Positions 9,724 through 21,123 are shown, counted from the stretch's first letter. The stretch is DNA of 64,000 bases from Rhizobium halophilum (GCF_021648825.1 NZ_JAKJHS010000002.1:434001-498000), one strand, 5' to 3'. The notes: generated from the letters alone by a model not told the origin. A program made the numbers and translations.

Positions 9724-10395
9724 CTAGATCATGCCCTTGCGGGCTTCGGCCTTCATCCGCGCAATGTCGCGCAAGGCATTTGCAAGCACATCCGGAGTCT
9801 GCGCACCACTCACGGCATGTTGGCCGTCAAAGATCAGGAAGGGGACGCCGTTGACGCCCATCTTCTGGGCCGCGTCGATCTCGGACAGCACAGTATCCTT
9901 GTCGGCGTCGGTTGCCAGGAGGTTGCCGATCAGGGCGGGGTCGAGCCCGCATCGCTCCGCAATTGCCAGCAGAACCTGATGATCGGCAACATTCAGCCCT
10001 TCTTCGAAGTGTGCCTTGAACAACGCGGTGGCGACGCGGTCCTGGATGTCCTGCCCTTCGATGCGGGCCCAATGCAGCAGGCGGTGGGCATCGAGCGTAT
10101 TGGCGCGAACCTTAATATCCTCGAACCGATAGTTGATCCCGATCTCCTGACCCTGATCGCGCAAATTGTCCTGCATCTGATCCAGCCGCTCGGCACTCCC
10201 GAATTTGGCAACGAGGTGCGTGCGGTAGTCGCTCCCTTCGCTGGTTGCATCGGGGTCAAGCTGATAGGGCCGCCAGTTGACGTCCACACCCACCTCGTCC
10301 TGGACCTCTGCAATCGCCAGCTCCAGGCGCGCCTTGCCGAGATAGCACCAGGGGCAGACGACGTCGGACACGACGTCAATTGTTACGCGCTCCAT
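9724..10395 (-). CDS. DsbA-family (FrnE-like) thiol oxidoreductase
   Basis: Thioredoxin-fold protein of 223 residues with a CPWC active site at Cys14-Cys17 and no signal peptide, so it is cytoplasmic, as is usual for the FrnE branch. The conserved cis-Pro region is GVNGVPFLIFD near residue 180, followed by the SGAQ motif typical of FrnE proteins. Relatives are disulfide isomerase-like or 2-hydroxychromene-2-carboxylate isomerase-like; the real substrate is unknown. It sits between a binding-protein gene (43-bp gap) and the EamA transporter gene (16-bp gap). Confidence 0.9.
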   Translation of the reverse strand: MERVTIDVVSDVVCPWCYLGKARLELAIAEVQDEVGVDVNWRPYQLDPDATSEGSDYRTHLVAKFGSAERLDQMQDNLRDQGQEIGINYRFEDIKVRANTLDAHRLLHWARIEGQDIQDRVATALFKAHFEEGLNVADHQVLLAIAERCGLDPALIGNLLATDADKDTVLSEIDAAQKMGVNGVPFLIFDGQHAVSGAQTPDVLANALRDIARMKAEARKGMI

Positions 10396-10438
10396 GGCCG
10401 CGTCCTTTCTAAGATGGGCAATCGCCTGTTTGGCTGGT

Positions 10439-12247
10439 TCAGTCCTGCGCCCGCTTGTCGAACCAAACGGGCAGCTGGTAGCCGTAAAGAGGTGTCTTGT
10501 CTGGATAGCCGATGTAACTGCGCCGCGCCACCCATTGTTCCGGCACGTGGTAGAGGGGCACGAGGTAGTGGCCCGAGATCAACAGGCGGTCGTAAGCACG
10601 CACCGCCGCCTCGAAGTCCTCCCGGCTGCGGGCGGCCAGCATGGCATCGATCGCGCGGTCGATTGCTGGATCAGCAACGCCCGCAAAGTTGTTGCTGCCT
10701 TCGCGGTCGCGCGAGATCGAGCCCCAGCGTCCGACCTGCTCGATACCGGGGGAAAGCGACGACGGGTAAGACTTGACGATCACGTCATAATCGAAGGTGC
10801 CGGACCGCGACTGGTATTGCGCATCATCAACGGTGCGAATGGCAACGTCGACGCCGATCATTCTGAGCGTTCGTTGATAGGCGATCGCGAGCTTCTCTTG
10901 ATCCTGTGTCTGCGTCATGATTTCGAACCGCAGCGGGATGCCGTTTTCGTTCGACATCCTGCCGTTCCTGATCGTATAGCCGCCCTCCTTCATCAGCTCG
11001 ACGACGCGACGCAGGATCTTTCGGTCCCCACCTGAGGCATCCGTTCGCGGAAGATGGTAGCTGCCGTCGAGAATGGCCGGATCGATCGCATCCTCGTCTG
11101 TTCCGAGGATCTTCAGCTCCCGTTCCTCGGCGGCCTTGCCCAGGGAGGAGAGCGACGAGCCCTGCCAGAAGCTTTCTGTCCGGGTGTAAGCGCCTTCAAA
11201 GAGGTTCTTGTTCGCCCACTCGAAATCGAAGGCGAGGGCCAGTGCCTCGCGCACCTTCGGGTTCTCAAAGATCGGACGTCGAGTGTTGAAGACGAAGCCG
11301 AGCATGCCCGTCGGCAAGTCAGGCCGGAATGTATCCTTCACCACCGCGCCATTCTGGACATCCGGAAAATCATAGGCCCTTGCCCAATGCGTGGGGCTGC
11401 CGTCCGGGTAGATATCTACCACGCCCTTTTTGAAGGCTTCGAAAAGGGTGTTGTCTTGCAGGAAGTATTCGACCGAGATCTGGTCGTAGTTGTCGAAGCC
11501 GACTTTGGCGGGGATGTTCTTGCCCCAATAGTTCGGATCACGCTCGAACACGATGCGCTCTCCCGGCCTGACGGACTTCACCAGGTAAGGCCCGGATCCG
11601 ATCGGGACCGCCAGTGAGGAATGGTCGAATGTCTGTGGATCGATGGCGTGCTTGGGCAAGATCGGCGTGGCGGTGGCCAGGATCAGCGGAAATTCGCGGT
11701 CCGACTTTTCGTTGAACGTGAACCTGACGCTGCGCTCGCCCACCTTCTCCACCTTCTCGACAGGTGTCAGCCGGCCGCTGAAGGGTGTGCGGCCCTTGTC
11801 TCGCAGCAACTCCATCGTGAAGATCACATCTTCAGGGGTGACCGGCATGCCGTCCGACCACTTCGCCGCCGGATCAAGGTTGAACTGAATGAAGCGTCGC
11901 TCCTCGTCCATCTCCACGGTTTGAGCCAGCAATCCGTAGAGCGTAAAGGGCTCGTCGGCCGAGCGTTGCATCAGAGGCTCGAAAACCAGGTGGCCGAACT
12001 GCGGGTCCCACAAACCTCTGGCTGTCGTGCGCATGCTCTTCAAGATGAAGGGGTTGAGGCTGTCGAAGGTGCCCACCACGCCATAGCGGACGCTGCCGCC
12101 CTTCTTCACATCCGGCTTCACATAGGGGAAGTGCGCGTAGCCTGCCGGCAGCGCAGGCTCGCCGTGCATGGCAATTCCGTGGTGCGGTTCGGCGAGAGCG
12201 GGACTCGACAGAGCCGCCATGAGAAGAAGGGGGAGGAGGCGTCGCAT
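10439..12247 (-). CDS. Periplasmic family 5 solute-binding protein (YejA-like)
   Basis: Extracellular solute-binding protein of the peptide/nickel/opine class. A signal peptide (MRRLLPLLLMAALSSPALA) is followed by about 580 residues of SBP_bac_5 fold. The segments VKKGGSVRYGVVGTFDSLNPF, DPAAKWSDGMPVTPEDVIF and VREALALAFDFEWANKNLF match YejA-type proteins, which bind oligopeptides. I chose the ATG at the signal peptide; an upstream TTG in frame would add 22 unlikely residues. No permease or ATPase gene is adjacent, so this copy is an orphan relative of the YejABEF system. Confidence 0.9.
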   Translation of the reverse strand: MRRLLPLLLMAALSSPALAEPHHGIAMHGEPALPAGYAHFPYVKPDVKKGGSVRYGVVGTFDSLNPFILKSMRTTARGLWDPQFGHLVFEPLMQRSADEPFTLYGLLAQTVEMDEERRFIQFNLDPAAKWSDGMPVTPEDVIFTMELLRDKGRTPFSGRLTPVEKVEKVGERSVRFTFNEKSDREFPLILATATPILPKHAIDPQTFDHSSLAVPIGSGPYLVKSVRPGERIVFERDPNYWGKNIPAKVGFDNYDQISVEYFLQDNTLFEAFKKGVVDIYPDGSPTHWARAYDFPDVQNGAVVKDTFRPDLPTGMLGFVFNTRRPIFENPKVREALALAFDFEWANKNLFEGAYTRTESFWQGSSLSSLGKAAEERELKILGTDEDAIDPAILDGSYHLPRTDASGGDRKILRRVVELMKEGGYTIRNGRMSNENGIPLRFEIMTQTQDQEKLAIAYQRTLRMIGVDVAIRTVDDAQYQSRSGTFDYDVIVKSYPSSLSPGIEQVGRWGSISRDREGSNNFAGVADPAIDRAIDAMLAARSREDFEAAVRAYDRLLISGHYLVPLYHVPEQWVARRSYIGYPDKTPLYGYQLPVWFDKRAQD

Positions 12248-12528
12248 GAGCGGTCCTTCGGGCTCGATCAACGTGATTCGCCGCAAGTTACCCCAAGCGC
12301 AACCGCTGACCAACCGGTGTAGCTACGTACAGTCGCCGCTGTCGTTGAGCCTCGATCAAAAAATCGTCAAACCGGGACTGGATATCGCAGCATTGCCGAT
12401 GTAACAGGTGGGCGAGGACATGGGTCATTCAATTGCCTCAATTCGCCAACAGGTGGAGCGCAGTAGGACACCCCGAGGGAGGACGGTTGAAGCCGTACCC
12501 GAACGGATTTCAGGAGACGGATTTCGTT

Positions 12529-13176
12529 ATGAAACTCAAGGCTAACAAAGCTCTGCGGACGGCAATGTCCGCGCTGACACTATCTTTCGCGGCTGCGTCT
12601 GCGCCGACCGCAACCTTTGCGCAGGGCGCTCCGGCAGCTGGCGGTCCAGGCGCACCTCCGCTCGGCTGGTTCAAGACCTGCACCAAGCAGGACGACAGCG
12701 ATCTCTGCGTTGTGCAGAACGTGAACCTTGCACAGAATGGTCAGCTGATTACCGCCGTTGGCCTGATTACCGTCGAAGGCAAGGTCAACCGCAAGATCCT
12801 CCAGGTCTCCGTTCCGACTGCACGTCTGATCCCGCCGGGCATCACAATGCAGATCGATGGTGGCAAGGGCGAGAAACTGGACTACGCCGTATGCCTGCCG
12901 GACAAGTGCACGGCTGAAGCTCCTCTGACGGACGCGATGATCGCCAGCCTCAAGAAGGGCGGCGAGGTCGTCTTCACATCGATCAACTTCCGCCGCGCGC
13001 CTAACCCGATCAAGATTTCGCTGAACGGCTTCACCGGCGCGTTCGACGGCGAGCCGATCTCGCAGTCGCAGTTGGCCGAAAGCCAGCGCAGCTTGCAGGA
13101 AGGCATGCAAAAGAAGGCCGAAGAAGCGCGCAAGAAGCTCGAAGACGCGCAAAACGCTGCCAAGCAGGGCCAGTAA
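12529..13176 (+). CDS. Invasion-associated locus B (IalB) family protein
   Basis: Secreted protein of 215 residues with a signal peptide ending near ATFAQG and a core matching the IalB family: GWFKTCTKQDDSDLCVVQN, the paired cysteines YAVCLPDKC, and a late hydrophobic strand ISLNGFTGAF. The C-terminal 40 residues form a charged Gln/Lys/Glu/Ala-rich helix, probably a coiled coil. IalB of Bartonella is linked to erythrocyte invasion, but homologues are universal in free-living rhizobia, where the role is unknown. The start is set by a CAGGAG ribosome-binding site. A bidirectional terminator follows. Confidence 0.88.
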   Translation: MKLKANKALRTAMSALTLSFAAASAPTATFAQGAPAAGGPGAPPLGWFKTCTKQDDSDLCVVQNVNLAQNGQLITAVGLITVEGKVNRKILQVSVPTARLIPPGITMQIDGGKGEKLDYAVCLPDKCTAEAPLTDAMIASLKKGGEVVFTSINFRRAPNPIKISLNGFTGAFDGEPISQSQLAESQRSLQEGMQKKAEEARKKLEDAQNAAKQGQ

Positions 13177-13204
13177 CCTCGCGCCGATAAGATCGGCTTC
13201 GTCA

Positions 13205-13240
13205 AAAAAAGCGCCGGTGGTGATCACCGGCGCTTTTTCG
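13205..13240. terminator. Bidirectional intrinsic terminator between ialB-like and hspQ genes
   Basis: A perfect 9-bp GC-rich stem (GCGCCGGTG with CACCGGCGC, five-base loop) is flanked by seven A on the left and five T on the right. It can end transcription from both the ialB-like gene (+) and hspQ (-). Confidence 0.85.
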
Positions 13241-13242
13241 TA

Positions 13243-13572
13243 TCAGTGGGCTAAGATCATCTTCGGCGTCAGTCGCCCTGACGGACCGGTATCGAAGATC
13301 TGGTAAACCTGCGGATTGCGTAATGGCATTTCGCTGCCGTCATGCTCCAGGTTCTGCTCTGAAACGTATGCGACATATTCGGTGTCATCGTTTTCGGCGA
13401 GCAGATGGTAAAACGGTTGGTCCTTGCTCGGACGGATCTCGGCGGGGATGGCATTCCACCACTCCTCAGAGTTCGCAAACTCCGGATCCACATCGAACAC
13501 GACTCCACGGAACGGGAAGACCTTGTGACGGACGACTTCCCCGATGGTGAACTTTGCGTTTCGTTGCTTCAT
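13243..13572 (-). CDS. hspQ: Heat shock protein HspQ (YccV-like)
   Basis: Small cytoplasmic protein of 109 residues, matching the HspQ/YccV hemimethylated-DNA-binding fold. Diagnostic segments are FTIGEVVRHKVFPFRGVVFDVDPEF, QPFYHLLAEND and YVSEQNL. In Escherichia coli it influences DnaA stability and Lon specificity; the role in rhizobia is untested. The start at MKQRNAKF has an AAGGAAG ribosome-binding site; an upstream in-frame start would add 14 residues. Confidence 0.93.
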   Translation of the reverse strand: MKQRNAKFTIGEVVRHKVFPFRGVVFDVDPEFANSEEWWNAIPAEIRPSKDQPFYHLLAENDDTEYVAYVSEQNLEHDGSEMPLRNPQVYQIFDTGPSGRLTPKMILAH

Positions 13573-13713
13573 GGTGCGACTTCCTTTCGCATCCTGATGT
13601 GGGAATAAATGCACGACACATCAAGAGCATAATGCGATGGCGCCTACCAGGTTCCTGCGCCATCGCGCTTGTGAACGAGTGTTGATCGAGATCGTCGACC
13701 CTTTGCGTCGCAG

Positions 13714-13745
13714 AAACGAAAACGGCGGACCGAGGTAGCCGCCGT
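13714..13745 (-). terminator. Probable intrinsic terminator of glnA
   Basis: Read on the minus strand after the glnA stop, a 7-bp stem (ACGGCGG with CCGCCGT, ten-base loop) is followed by TTTTCGTTTC. The loop is rather large, so this is a moderate-strength candidate. Confidence 0.55.
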
Positions 13746-13769
13746 CTTCTTTGATTGGTGCCGCTGCCG

Positions 13770-15179
13770 TTAAGCGGAGTAGTACATGTCGAACTCGACC
13801 GGGTGCGGCGTCATTTCGTAACGCATCACTTCGGTCATCTTCAGTTCGATGTAGGCATCGATCTGATCGTCGTCGAAGACGCCGCCGGCGGTGAGGAACT
13901 TGCGATCCTTGTCGAGGCTCTCCAACGCTTCGCGCAACGATCCGCAGACCGTCGGGATCTTCTTCAGTTCCTTCGGCGGAAGATCATAGAGGTCCTTGTC
14001 CATGGCTTTGCCCGGGTGGATCTTGTTCTTGATCCCGTCGAGGCCAGCCATCAGCATGGCTGCGAAGCCGAGATAGGGATTGGCAGTCGGATCCGGGAAG
14101 CGGACTTCAACCCGCTTGGACTTCGGGCCCGACCCGAATGGAATGCGGCAGGAAGCCGAGCGGTTGCGGGCTGAATAGGCCAGCAGAACCGGGGCTTCAT
14201 AGCCGGGGACGAGACGCTTGTAAGAGTTCGTCGAGGGGTTGGTGAAGGCGTTGATTGCCTTGGCGTGTTTGATGATGCCGCCGATATAGAACAGGCAGCT
14301 TTCGGACAGGCCGGCGTATTCGTCACCTGCAAAGGTCGGCTTGCCATCCTTCCAGATCGACTGGTGCACGTGCATGCCCGAGCCATTGTCGCCGAAGATG
14401 GGCTTCGGCATGAAGGTCGCCGTCTTGCCATAGGCGTTGGCCACCTGATGCACGACGTACTTGTAGATCTGCATCTTGTCGGCGTTGCGCACCAGCGTGT
14501 CGAACTTGACGCCAAGCTCGTGCTGAGCTGCCGCTACTTCGTGGTGGTGCTTTTCGACGACGAGGCCCATCTCGGTCAACACCGTCAGCATCTCGGAGCG
14601 CATGTCCTGGAGGCTGTCGACCGGCGGGACTGGGAAATAGCCGCCCTTGACGCGCGGACGGTGGCCGAGGTTGCCCGTCTCGTAATCGGTATCGTCGTTC
14701 GACGGCAGTTCCGAGGAGTCGAGCTTGAAGCCAGTATTGTAAGGGTCGGCCTTGTACTTGACGTCGTCGAAGACGAAAAATTCCGGCTCGGGACCGACGT
14801 AGACGGTATCACCGATGCCAGACGCCTTCAGATAAGCTTCGGCCTTCTTGGCCGTGCCACGCGGGTCGCGGTTGTAGGATTCGCCCGAGATCGGGTCGAG
14901 GATGTCGCAGAAGACCACCATGGTGGACTGTGCAAAGAAAGGGTCCATATGGACGGTCGCCGGATCAGGCATCAGAACCATGTCAGATTCATTGATGGCC
15001 TTCCAGCCGGCGATGGAGGAGCCGTCGAACATGACGCCATCGGCGAACATATCCTCATCGACGGCTGCGACGTCCATCGTCACATGCTGTAGCTTCCCCC
15101 TCGGATCCGTAAAGCGCAGGTCCACGAACTTGACGTCGTTTTCCTTGATTTGCTTCATGATTTCACTTGCGGTCGTCAT
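13770..15179 (-). CDS. glnA: Glutamine synthetase type I
   Basis: Condenses glutamate and ammonia to glutamine, the main ammonium-assimilation step. The 469-residue protein is the standard GSI length and carries the beta-Grasp signature (FDGSSIAGW), the catalytic [17 protein letters not shown] segment (here [11 protein letters not shown]) and the adenylylation loop DLYDLPP with Tyr398, so activity should be controlled by GlnE. It follows glnB by 57 bp on the same strand, giving the canonical glnBA operon driven by the sigma-54 promoter upstream of glnB. Confidence 0.99.
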   Translation of the reverse strand: MTTASEIMKQIKENDVKFVDLRFTDPRGKLQHVTMDVAAVDEDMFADGVMFDGSSIAGWKAINESDMVLMPDPATVHMDPFFAQSTMVVFCDILDPISGESYNRDPRGTAKKAEAYLKASGIGDTVYVGPEPEFFVFDDVKYKADPYNTGFKLDSSELPSNDDTDYETGNLGHRPRVKGGYFPVPPVDSLQDMRSEMLTVLTEMGLVVEKHHHEVAAAQHELGVKFDTLVRNADKMQIYKYVVHQVANAYGKTATFMPKPIFGDNGSGMHVHQSIWKDGKPTFAGDEYAGLSESCLFYIGGIIKHAKAINAFTNPSTNSYKRLVPGYEAPVLLAYSARNRSASCRIPFGSGPKSKRVEVRFPDPTANPYLGFAAMLMAGLDGIKNKIHPGKAMDKDLYDLPPKELKKIPTVCGSLREALESLDKDRKFLTAGGVFDDDQIDAYIELKMTEVMRYEMTPHPVEFDMYYSA

Positions 15180-15236
15180 ATAGGTCTTCCTTGAATGAGA
15201 TGACGAATTGAACCTGCCGCGGAGCGGCGGGTAACG

Positions 15237-15897
<661 letters not shown>

Positions 15898-17376
15898 ATG
15901 AAGATGGACCTGAAGACCCTCCTGCTGTCGCCTGAAGAGATGGCCGCTGCGGATCGTGCCGCGGCTCAGTCCGGCATCGATTCCTATGGCTTGATGGAGA
16001 AGGCGGGACAGGCCGTTGCAGCCGCTGCGCTTCGGCATTACCCAAAGACACTGCGCTTCGTGGTGCTTTGCGGCCCAGGCAACAATGGCGGTGATGGGTA
16101 TGTGGCAGCGCGGGCGCTAACCGAGGCCGGCGCCGACGTGGCGATCTTCACGCTTGGCGATCCGGCGCGGCTCAGTGGTGACGCACGTCTTGCCTACGAT
16201 CTCGGTAAGTCTCGTCCATACCCCCTGGCGGAATTGGAGCTGTGCGAGGGCGATACCGTCATCGACGCCGTCTTCGGCGCAGGTCCGGCAAGGTCGGTTC
16301 CGGTTGAACTGCAGCAGCTGATGGAACAGAGCGATGTCGCAGGACTGCCGGTGATCGCCATTGATCTGCCGTCAGGACTGTGCGGTCGCCGCGGCATCCC
16401 GCTGAGCAAGGCATTCAAAGCCGCACACACCGTCACGTTCATGGCGCGAAAGCCGGGGCATCTCCTGATGCCGGGGCGGTCACTATGCGGTGACATCGAG
16501 GTTGTCGATATCGGGATACCGTCCCGCATCATCCGCGCCGCTGCAGGCAAGATCAAAGTCAACCACCCCATCCTGTGGCAGCATCAGCTTGCTCTCCCGG
16601 ATGCCCAGTCCCACAAGTACCGCCGCGGCCATCTCGCCGTCTTTTCCGGCGGAGCGTCGCACACGGGCGCAGCAAGATTGTCCGCCGCAGCAGGCCTTGC
16701 CGCGGGTGCCGGCCTGGTGACGGTCGCATCGCCGAAAGAGGCCATGCTTGTCAATGCCGGTCACCTGACGGCGGTGATGCTGAGGGAGATGGAGACAAGC
16801 GCAGACGTCTTGAAATGGTTTTCAAACGCCAAGCTCTCGGCATTCGTTCTCGGGCCTGGCTTCGGAGTGGGGGAGAAGGCACGCGAATTCGTGCTGGCCC
16901 TGGAAGGGCGGCCCCTGGTTCTGGACGCCGACGGCATAACTTCATTCAGGAACCACCAGCCGCAACTCTTCGATGCCTACCGCGGCGATGTGCACCTTGT
17001 GCTGACGCCGCATGAAGGCGAGTTCGCCCGGCTATTTCCGGCGATTGCGGAGGATGAGGATCTCAGCAAGGTGGAGAAGGTGCTTTTGGCTGCCAGGTCA
17101 TCCAATGCCGTGGTTGTCTACAAGGGCGCCGACACGGTGATTGCCGCTCCGGATGGGCGTGCGTTCATCAACGAGAATGCCCCCCCCTGGCTGGCAACGG
17201 CCGGTTCCGGGGACGTGCTTGCCGGAATCATCGGCGCGCTCCTGGCCAATGGTACGCCAGCCTTCGAAGCTGCGGCGGCTGGCGTATATGTCCACGGAGA
17301 AGCAGCATTGAGGGCAGGCGAGGGTATGACCGCGGAGACGCTCGTCCGACACATCGCGCCGCACGTCAGGCACTAA
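15898..17376 (+). CDS. nnr: Bifunctional NAD(P)H-hydrate epimerase / ADP-dependent NAD(P)H-hydrate dehydratase
   Basis: Repairs hydrated, inactive NADHX and NADPHX. The N-terminal YjeF_N epimerase domain (about residues 5-215) has the GPGNNGGDGYVAARAL nucleotide-binding loop; the C-terminal ribokinase-like dehydratase domain (about 230-490) has LTPHEGEFARL and the ATAGSGDVLAGIIGALL motif. About 492 residues is normal for the fused bacterial enzyme. I start at the ATG giving MKMDLKTLLL; another ATG two codons later is equally possible, and a longer start at 15805 adds atypical residues. Placement divergent from glnB is common in rhizobia. Confidence 0.93.
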   Translation: MKMDLKTLLLSPEEMAAADRAAAQSGIDSYGLMEKAGQAVAAAALRHYPKTLRFVVLCGPGNNGGDGYVAARALTEAGADVAIFTLGDPARLSGDARLAYDLGKSRPYPLAELELCEGDTVIDAVFGAGPARSVPVELQQLMEQSDVAGLPVIAIDLPSGLCGRRGIPLSKAFKAAHTVTFMARKPGHLLMPGRSLCGDIEVVDIGIPSRIIRAAAGKIKVNHPILWQHQLALPDAQSHKYRRGHLAVFSGGASHTGAARLSAAAGLAAGAGLVTVASPKEAMLVNAGHLTAVMLREMETSADVLKWFSNAKLSAFVLGPGFGVGEKAREFVLALEGRPLVLDADGITSFRNHQPQLFDAYRGDVHLVLTPHEGEFARLFPAIAEDEDLSKVEKVLLAARSSNAVVVYKGADTVIAAPDGRAFINENAPPWLATAGSGDVLAGIIGALLANGTPAFEAAAAGVYVHGEAALRAGEGMTAETLVRHIAPHVRH

Positions 17377-18183
17377 TCAGCCGTCGATCATTGCCTGCAG
17401 GGCCATGGCGCCCTGCGGCGCATTCACCTTGCCCTCATGGATAAAGAAGGCATAGACGTCGCGCGGCTGGCGCTTAGGCTGCCGGTCAGGATCGATCAGC
17501 GGGAGGTTCTCGGGTAAACCGCCGTCGGCCCAGGTCTCTAGCCGCCCTTTCCAGGCGTGTAGCTCACTTTCGGGATAGCAGGTGGCAACGTCGTCGGACC
17601 CCTTCTGCAGCCGCGCATAAACGAAGTCTGCCGTGACGTCTGCGATCATGGGGTAATCATGATGTTCGGCGCAGACCGGAGCGACGTTGTGCTTTGCCAG
17701 CAAGTGGACGAACTCCGCTACCTTGAAGCTGTCGTGACGCACTTCGACGACGTGCTTCAGTGGCAGCCCTTCTACCGTCTTCGGTAGAAGTTTCAGGAAA
17801 GCTTCGAAATCGTCCGGCTCGAATTTTTTCGTCGGCGCGAACTGCCAGAGGATAGGCCCGAGATGCGGCCCAAGCTCCGTCAGTCCCTGTGCGAAGAACC
17901 GTTCGATCGACTCGCCGGCTTCGGCTAACACCTTTCGGTTGGTGGTGAACCGGCTCGCCTTCAGCGAAAAGATGAAGCCTTCCGGTACCTCAGAAGCCCA
18001 TTTGGCGAATGTCTCTGGCTTCTGGGAGCCGTAGTAGGTACCGTTGACCTCGATGACCTTCAGCTTGCTGGCGGCATATTCCAGCTGCCTCTTCTTCGCG
18101 AGCTTCTCCGGATAGAAGCTCCCCTCCCAAGGCTCGAAGGTCCAGCCGCCGATCCCCGTGCGAATGTTGCCGCGACTGGTCAT
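17377..18183 (-). CDS. DUF72 family protein (first copy)
   Basis: TIM-barrel protein of 268 residues of unknown function (YecE-like, DUF72). The family pattern is clear: IRTGIGGWTFEPWEGSFYP at the start, IEVNGTYYGSQKPETFAKW, FIFSLKASRFTTN, LGPILWQFAP, and VVEVRHDSF. Its stop codon directly abuts that of the NAD(P)HX repair gene. A second, clearly related DUF72 gene lies at 46376. The conserved acidic and aromatic residues suggest an enzyme, but no reaction is established. Confidence 0.9.
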   Translation of the reverse strand: MTSRGNIRTGIGGWTFEPWEGSFYPEKLAKKRQLEYAASKLKVIEVNGTYYGSQKPETFAKWASEVPEGFIFSLKASRFTTNRKVLAEAGESIERFFAQGLTELGPHLGPILWQFAPTKKFEPDDFEAFLKLLPKTVEGLPLKHVVEVRHDSFKVAEFVHLLAKHNVAPVCAEHHDYPMIADVTADFVYARLQKGSDDVATCYPESELHAWKGRLETWADGGLPENLPLIDPDRQPKRQPRDVYAFFIHEGKVNAPQGAMALQAMIDG

Positions 18184-18201
18184 ACACCCCTCCGATTGCC
18201 G

Positions 18202-21123
18202 CTATTCGGCCGCTTCCACCGTCCGCGCAGGCCGGCGTTCCAACAGTTCCTTCAGGAACTGCCCGGTGTAAGAGCGCTTCTCCTTGACAATCTGCTCCGG
18301 CGGGCCGACCGCGACGACCTCGCCGCCACCGGTGCCGCCTTCAGGTCCGATGTCGATGATCCAGTCTGCGGTCTTGATGACCTCGAGATTGTGCTCGATC
18401 ACCACCACCGAGTTGCCTTGCTCCACCAATTCATGAAGCATTTCCAGGAGTTTGGAGACATCGTGAAAATGTAGTCCGGTCGTAGGTTCATCGAGGATGT
18501 AGAGGGTTCGACCTGTCGAACGCTTGGAAAGCTCCTTGGCCAGCTTCACGCGCTGCGCCTCACCGCCCGACAGCGTGTTTGCCTGCTGGCCAACCTTTAT
18601 GTAGCCGAGGCCCACGTTGAACAGCGCCTGCAGCTTGTCGCGCACCGCCGGCACGGCCGAGAAGAACTCGACGCCTTCCTCGACGGTCATATCGAGTACG
18701 TCGGCGATCGACTTGCCCTTAAACTGCACATCCAGCGTTTCGCGGTTGTAGCGCTTGCCGTGGCAGACGTCACAGGTGACGTAAACGTCCGGCAGGAAGT
18801 GCATCTCGATCTTGATGACGCCATCGCCTTGGCAGGCTTCGCAGCGGCCGCCCTTGACGTTGAACGAGAAGCGCCCCGGCGCATATCCGCGCGCCTTGGC
18901 TTCCGGCAGGCCGGCAAACCAGTCACGGATCGGCGTGAAGGCGCCGGTATAGGTCGCCGGGTTGGATCGCGGGGTCCGACCGATCGGCGACTGATCGATG
19001 TCGATCACCTTGTCGATGTGCTCGAAGCCGTCGATACGGTCATGCTCGGCCGGGATCTCACGCGCACCCATCACCCGGCGTGCAGCCGCCTTGTAGAGGG
19101 TCTCGATCAGGAACGTTGACTTTCCGCCGCCGGAGACACCGGTAACAGCCGTGAAGACGCCAAGCGGTACCGAGGCGGTCACATTCTTCAGATTGTTGCC
19201 ACGGGCACCCACGACCTTGATCTCCTTGCCCTTTTTCGGCTTGCGCCGGTCGGAGGGGACGGTCACACCCAACTCGCCAGAAAGGTACTTCCCAGTGAGC
19301 GAACTCGGGTTTGCCATGACCTCCTGCGGGCTACCTTCGGCGACGACTTCACCGCCGTGGATACCCGCAGCAGGGCCAATATCGACGACATAATCGGCGG
19401 TGAGGATTGCATCTTCGTCGTGCTCGACGACGATCACCGTATTGCCGATGTCGCGCAGGTGCTTCAGCGTGTCGAGCAGCCGGGCGTTATCTCGCTGGTG
19501 GAGGCCGATTGACGGTTCATCGAGCACGTAGAGAACGCCAGTAAGGCCCGAGCCGATCTGCGAGGCCAAGCGGATGCGCTGGCTTTCTCCGCCGGACAGC
19601 GTGCCGGAATTTCGTGACAGCGACAGGTAGTCCAGGCCCACGTCATTGAGGAAGCGGAGCCGTTCGCGGATTTCCTTGAGGATGCGCACCGCGATCTCGT
19701 TCTGCTTGGTGTTCAACTGTTCCGGCAGCGCCTCGAACCAATCGCGGGCAAGCTTGATCGACATGTCGGTGACCTGGCCGATATGCAGCTTGTTGACCTT
19801 CACCGCCAAGGCTTCCGGCTTCAAACGGAAACCATTGCACGCCGGGCAGGGGGCAGCCGACATGTAGCGTTCAATCTCCTCGCGGGCCCAGGCGCTGTCG
19901 GTTTCCTTCCAGCGGCGCTCGAGGTTCGGCACGATGCCTTCGAAGGTCTTGCTCGTCTTGTAGGATCGGGCGCCGTCGGCGTAGTGAAACTCGACCTTCT
20001 CTTCCGTGCCGTGCAGGATGGCGGCCTGTGCTTCGCCCGAAAGTTCGGACCAGCGGCTGGAGAGTTTGAAGTCGTAGACCTTGCCGAGGCCTTCCAGCGT
20101 CTGGTTGTAATAGGGAGACGCCGACTTCGCCCATGGTGCAATGGCGCCGTCCCGCAGCGTCCGGTTCGGTTCCGGCACGATCAGTGCCGCGTCGATCTTC
20201 TGCTGGAAGCCCAGGCCGTCACAGGTCGGGCAGGCGCCGAAGGGATTGTTGAAGGAGAAAAGCCGAGGTTCGATCTCCGAAATCGTAAAGCCGGAGACCG
20301 GGCAGGCGAATTTCTCCGAGAACAGAACACGCTCATGCGTCTCGTTCAGTGACTTGTTGGCCGAGCCGCCGGCGGCAGTCTCCGATGCGGGCAGGGGCTT
20401 GTCGGCAAACTCCGCCACCGCCAGTCCGTCCGCCAGCTTCAGCGACGTCTCGAGGCTGTCTGCGAGACGTGCGCCGATATCCGGGCGGACGACCAGCCGG
20501 TCGACCACGACGTCGATGTCGTGCTTGTACTTCTTGTCGAGCGCCGGCACATCGGCGATCTCATAGAACTGGCCGTCCACCTTGACGCGCTGGAAGCCCT
20601 TCTTCATCAGTTCGGCAAGTTCTTTTTTATATTCGCCTTTGCGGCCGCGGATCATCGGCGCGAGGATGTAGAGACGCGTCCCTTCCTCGTACGCCAGAAT
20701 GCGATCGACCATCTGGCTGACCGTCTGGCTTTCGATCGGCAGCCCGGTCGCAGGCGAATAGGGCACACCCACCCGTGCAAACAAGAGGCGCATGTAGTCG
20801 TAGATTTCGGTGACCGTTCCGACCGTCGAGCGCGGATTGCGCGAAGTCGTCTTTTGCTCGATCGAGATCGCCGGCGACAGGCCCTCGATCTGGTCGACAT
20901 CCGGCTTCTGCATCATCTCCAGGAACTGGCGCGCATAGGCGGAAAGGCTTTCGACGTAGCGGCGCTGGCCCTCGGCGTAAATCGTATCGAAGGCGAGGGA
21001 TGACTTACCGGACCCGGAAAGGCCGGTCATGACGATCAGCGAGTTGCGCGGCAAATCGAGATCAATACCCTTCAAGTTGTGCTCGCGCGCACCACGGATG
21101 GAGATCGTCTTAAGTTCGCTCAT
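18202..21123 (-). CDS. uvrA: Excinuclease ABC subunit UvrA
   Basis: Damage-recognising ATPase of nucleotide excision repair. The 973-residue protein has two ABC modules: Walker [10 protein letters not shown] near residue 35 and GVSGGGKST in the second half, [12 protein letters not shown] and [12 protein letters not shown] signatures, and DEPSIGLH and DEPTTGLH Walker B boxes. The second zinc finger (CEAC...CDVC) is intact; the first reads CPVS...CPTC, so one ligand is Ser277. A linker of about 25 extra residues follows residue 240. I start at [16 protein letters not shown]; the longer frame upstream runs through the promoter region. An SOS box lies 123 bp upstream. Confidence 0.97.
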   Translation of the reverse strand: MSELKTISIRGAREHNLKGIDLDLPRNSLIVMTGLSGSGKSSLAFDTIYAEGQRRYVESLSAYARQFLEMMQKPDVDQIEGLSPAISIEQKTTSRNPRSTVGTVTEIYDYMRLLFARVGVPYSPATGLPIESQTVSQMVDRILAYEEGTRLYILAPMIRGRKGEYKKELAELMKKGFQRVKVDGQFYEIADVPALDKKYKHDIDVVVDRLVVRPDIGARLADSLETSLKLADGLAVAEFADKPLPASETAAGGSANKSLNETHERVLFSEKFACPVSGFTISEIEPRLFSFNNPFGACPTCDGLGFQQKIDAALIVPEPNRTLRDGAIAPWAKSASPYYNQTLEGLGKVYDFKLSSRWSELSGEAQAAILHGTEEKVEFHYADGARSYKTSKTFEGIVPNLERRWKETDSAWAREEIERYMSAAPCPACNGFRLKPEALAVKVNKLHIGQVTDMSIKLARDWFEALPEQLNTKQNEIAVRILKEIRERLRFLNDVGLDYLSLSRNSGTLSGGESQRIRLASQIGSGLTGVLYVLDEPSIGLHQRDNARLLDTLKHLRDIGNTVIVVEHDEDAILTADYVVDIGPAAGIHGGEVVAEGSPQEVMANPSSLTGKYLSGELGVTVPSDRRKPKKGKEIKVVGARGNNLKNVTASVPLGVFTAVTGVSGGGKSTFLIETLYKAAARRVMGAREIPAEHDRIDGFEHIDKVIDIDQSPIGRTPRSNPATYTGAFTPIRDWFAGLPEAKARGYAPGRFSFNVKGGRCEACQGDGVIKIEMHFLPDVYVTCDVCHGKRYNRETLDVQFKGKSIADVLDMTVEEGVEFFSAVPAVRDKLQALFNVGLGYIKVGQQANTLSGGEAQRVKLAKELSKRSTGRTLYILDEPTTGLHFHDVSKLLEMLHELVEQGNSVVVIEHNLEVIKTADWIIDIGPEGGTGGGEVVAVGPPEQIVKEKRSYTGQFLKELLERRPARTVEAAE

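Noticed and set aside
18121..18130. CCCCTCCCA left of dif resembling a reversed KOPS
   Set aside because: The last base required is C but A is present, so CCCTNCCC is not met.
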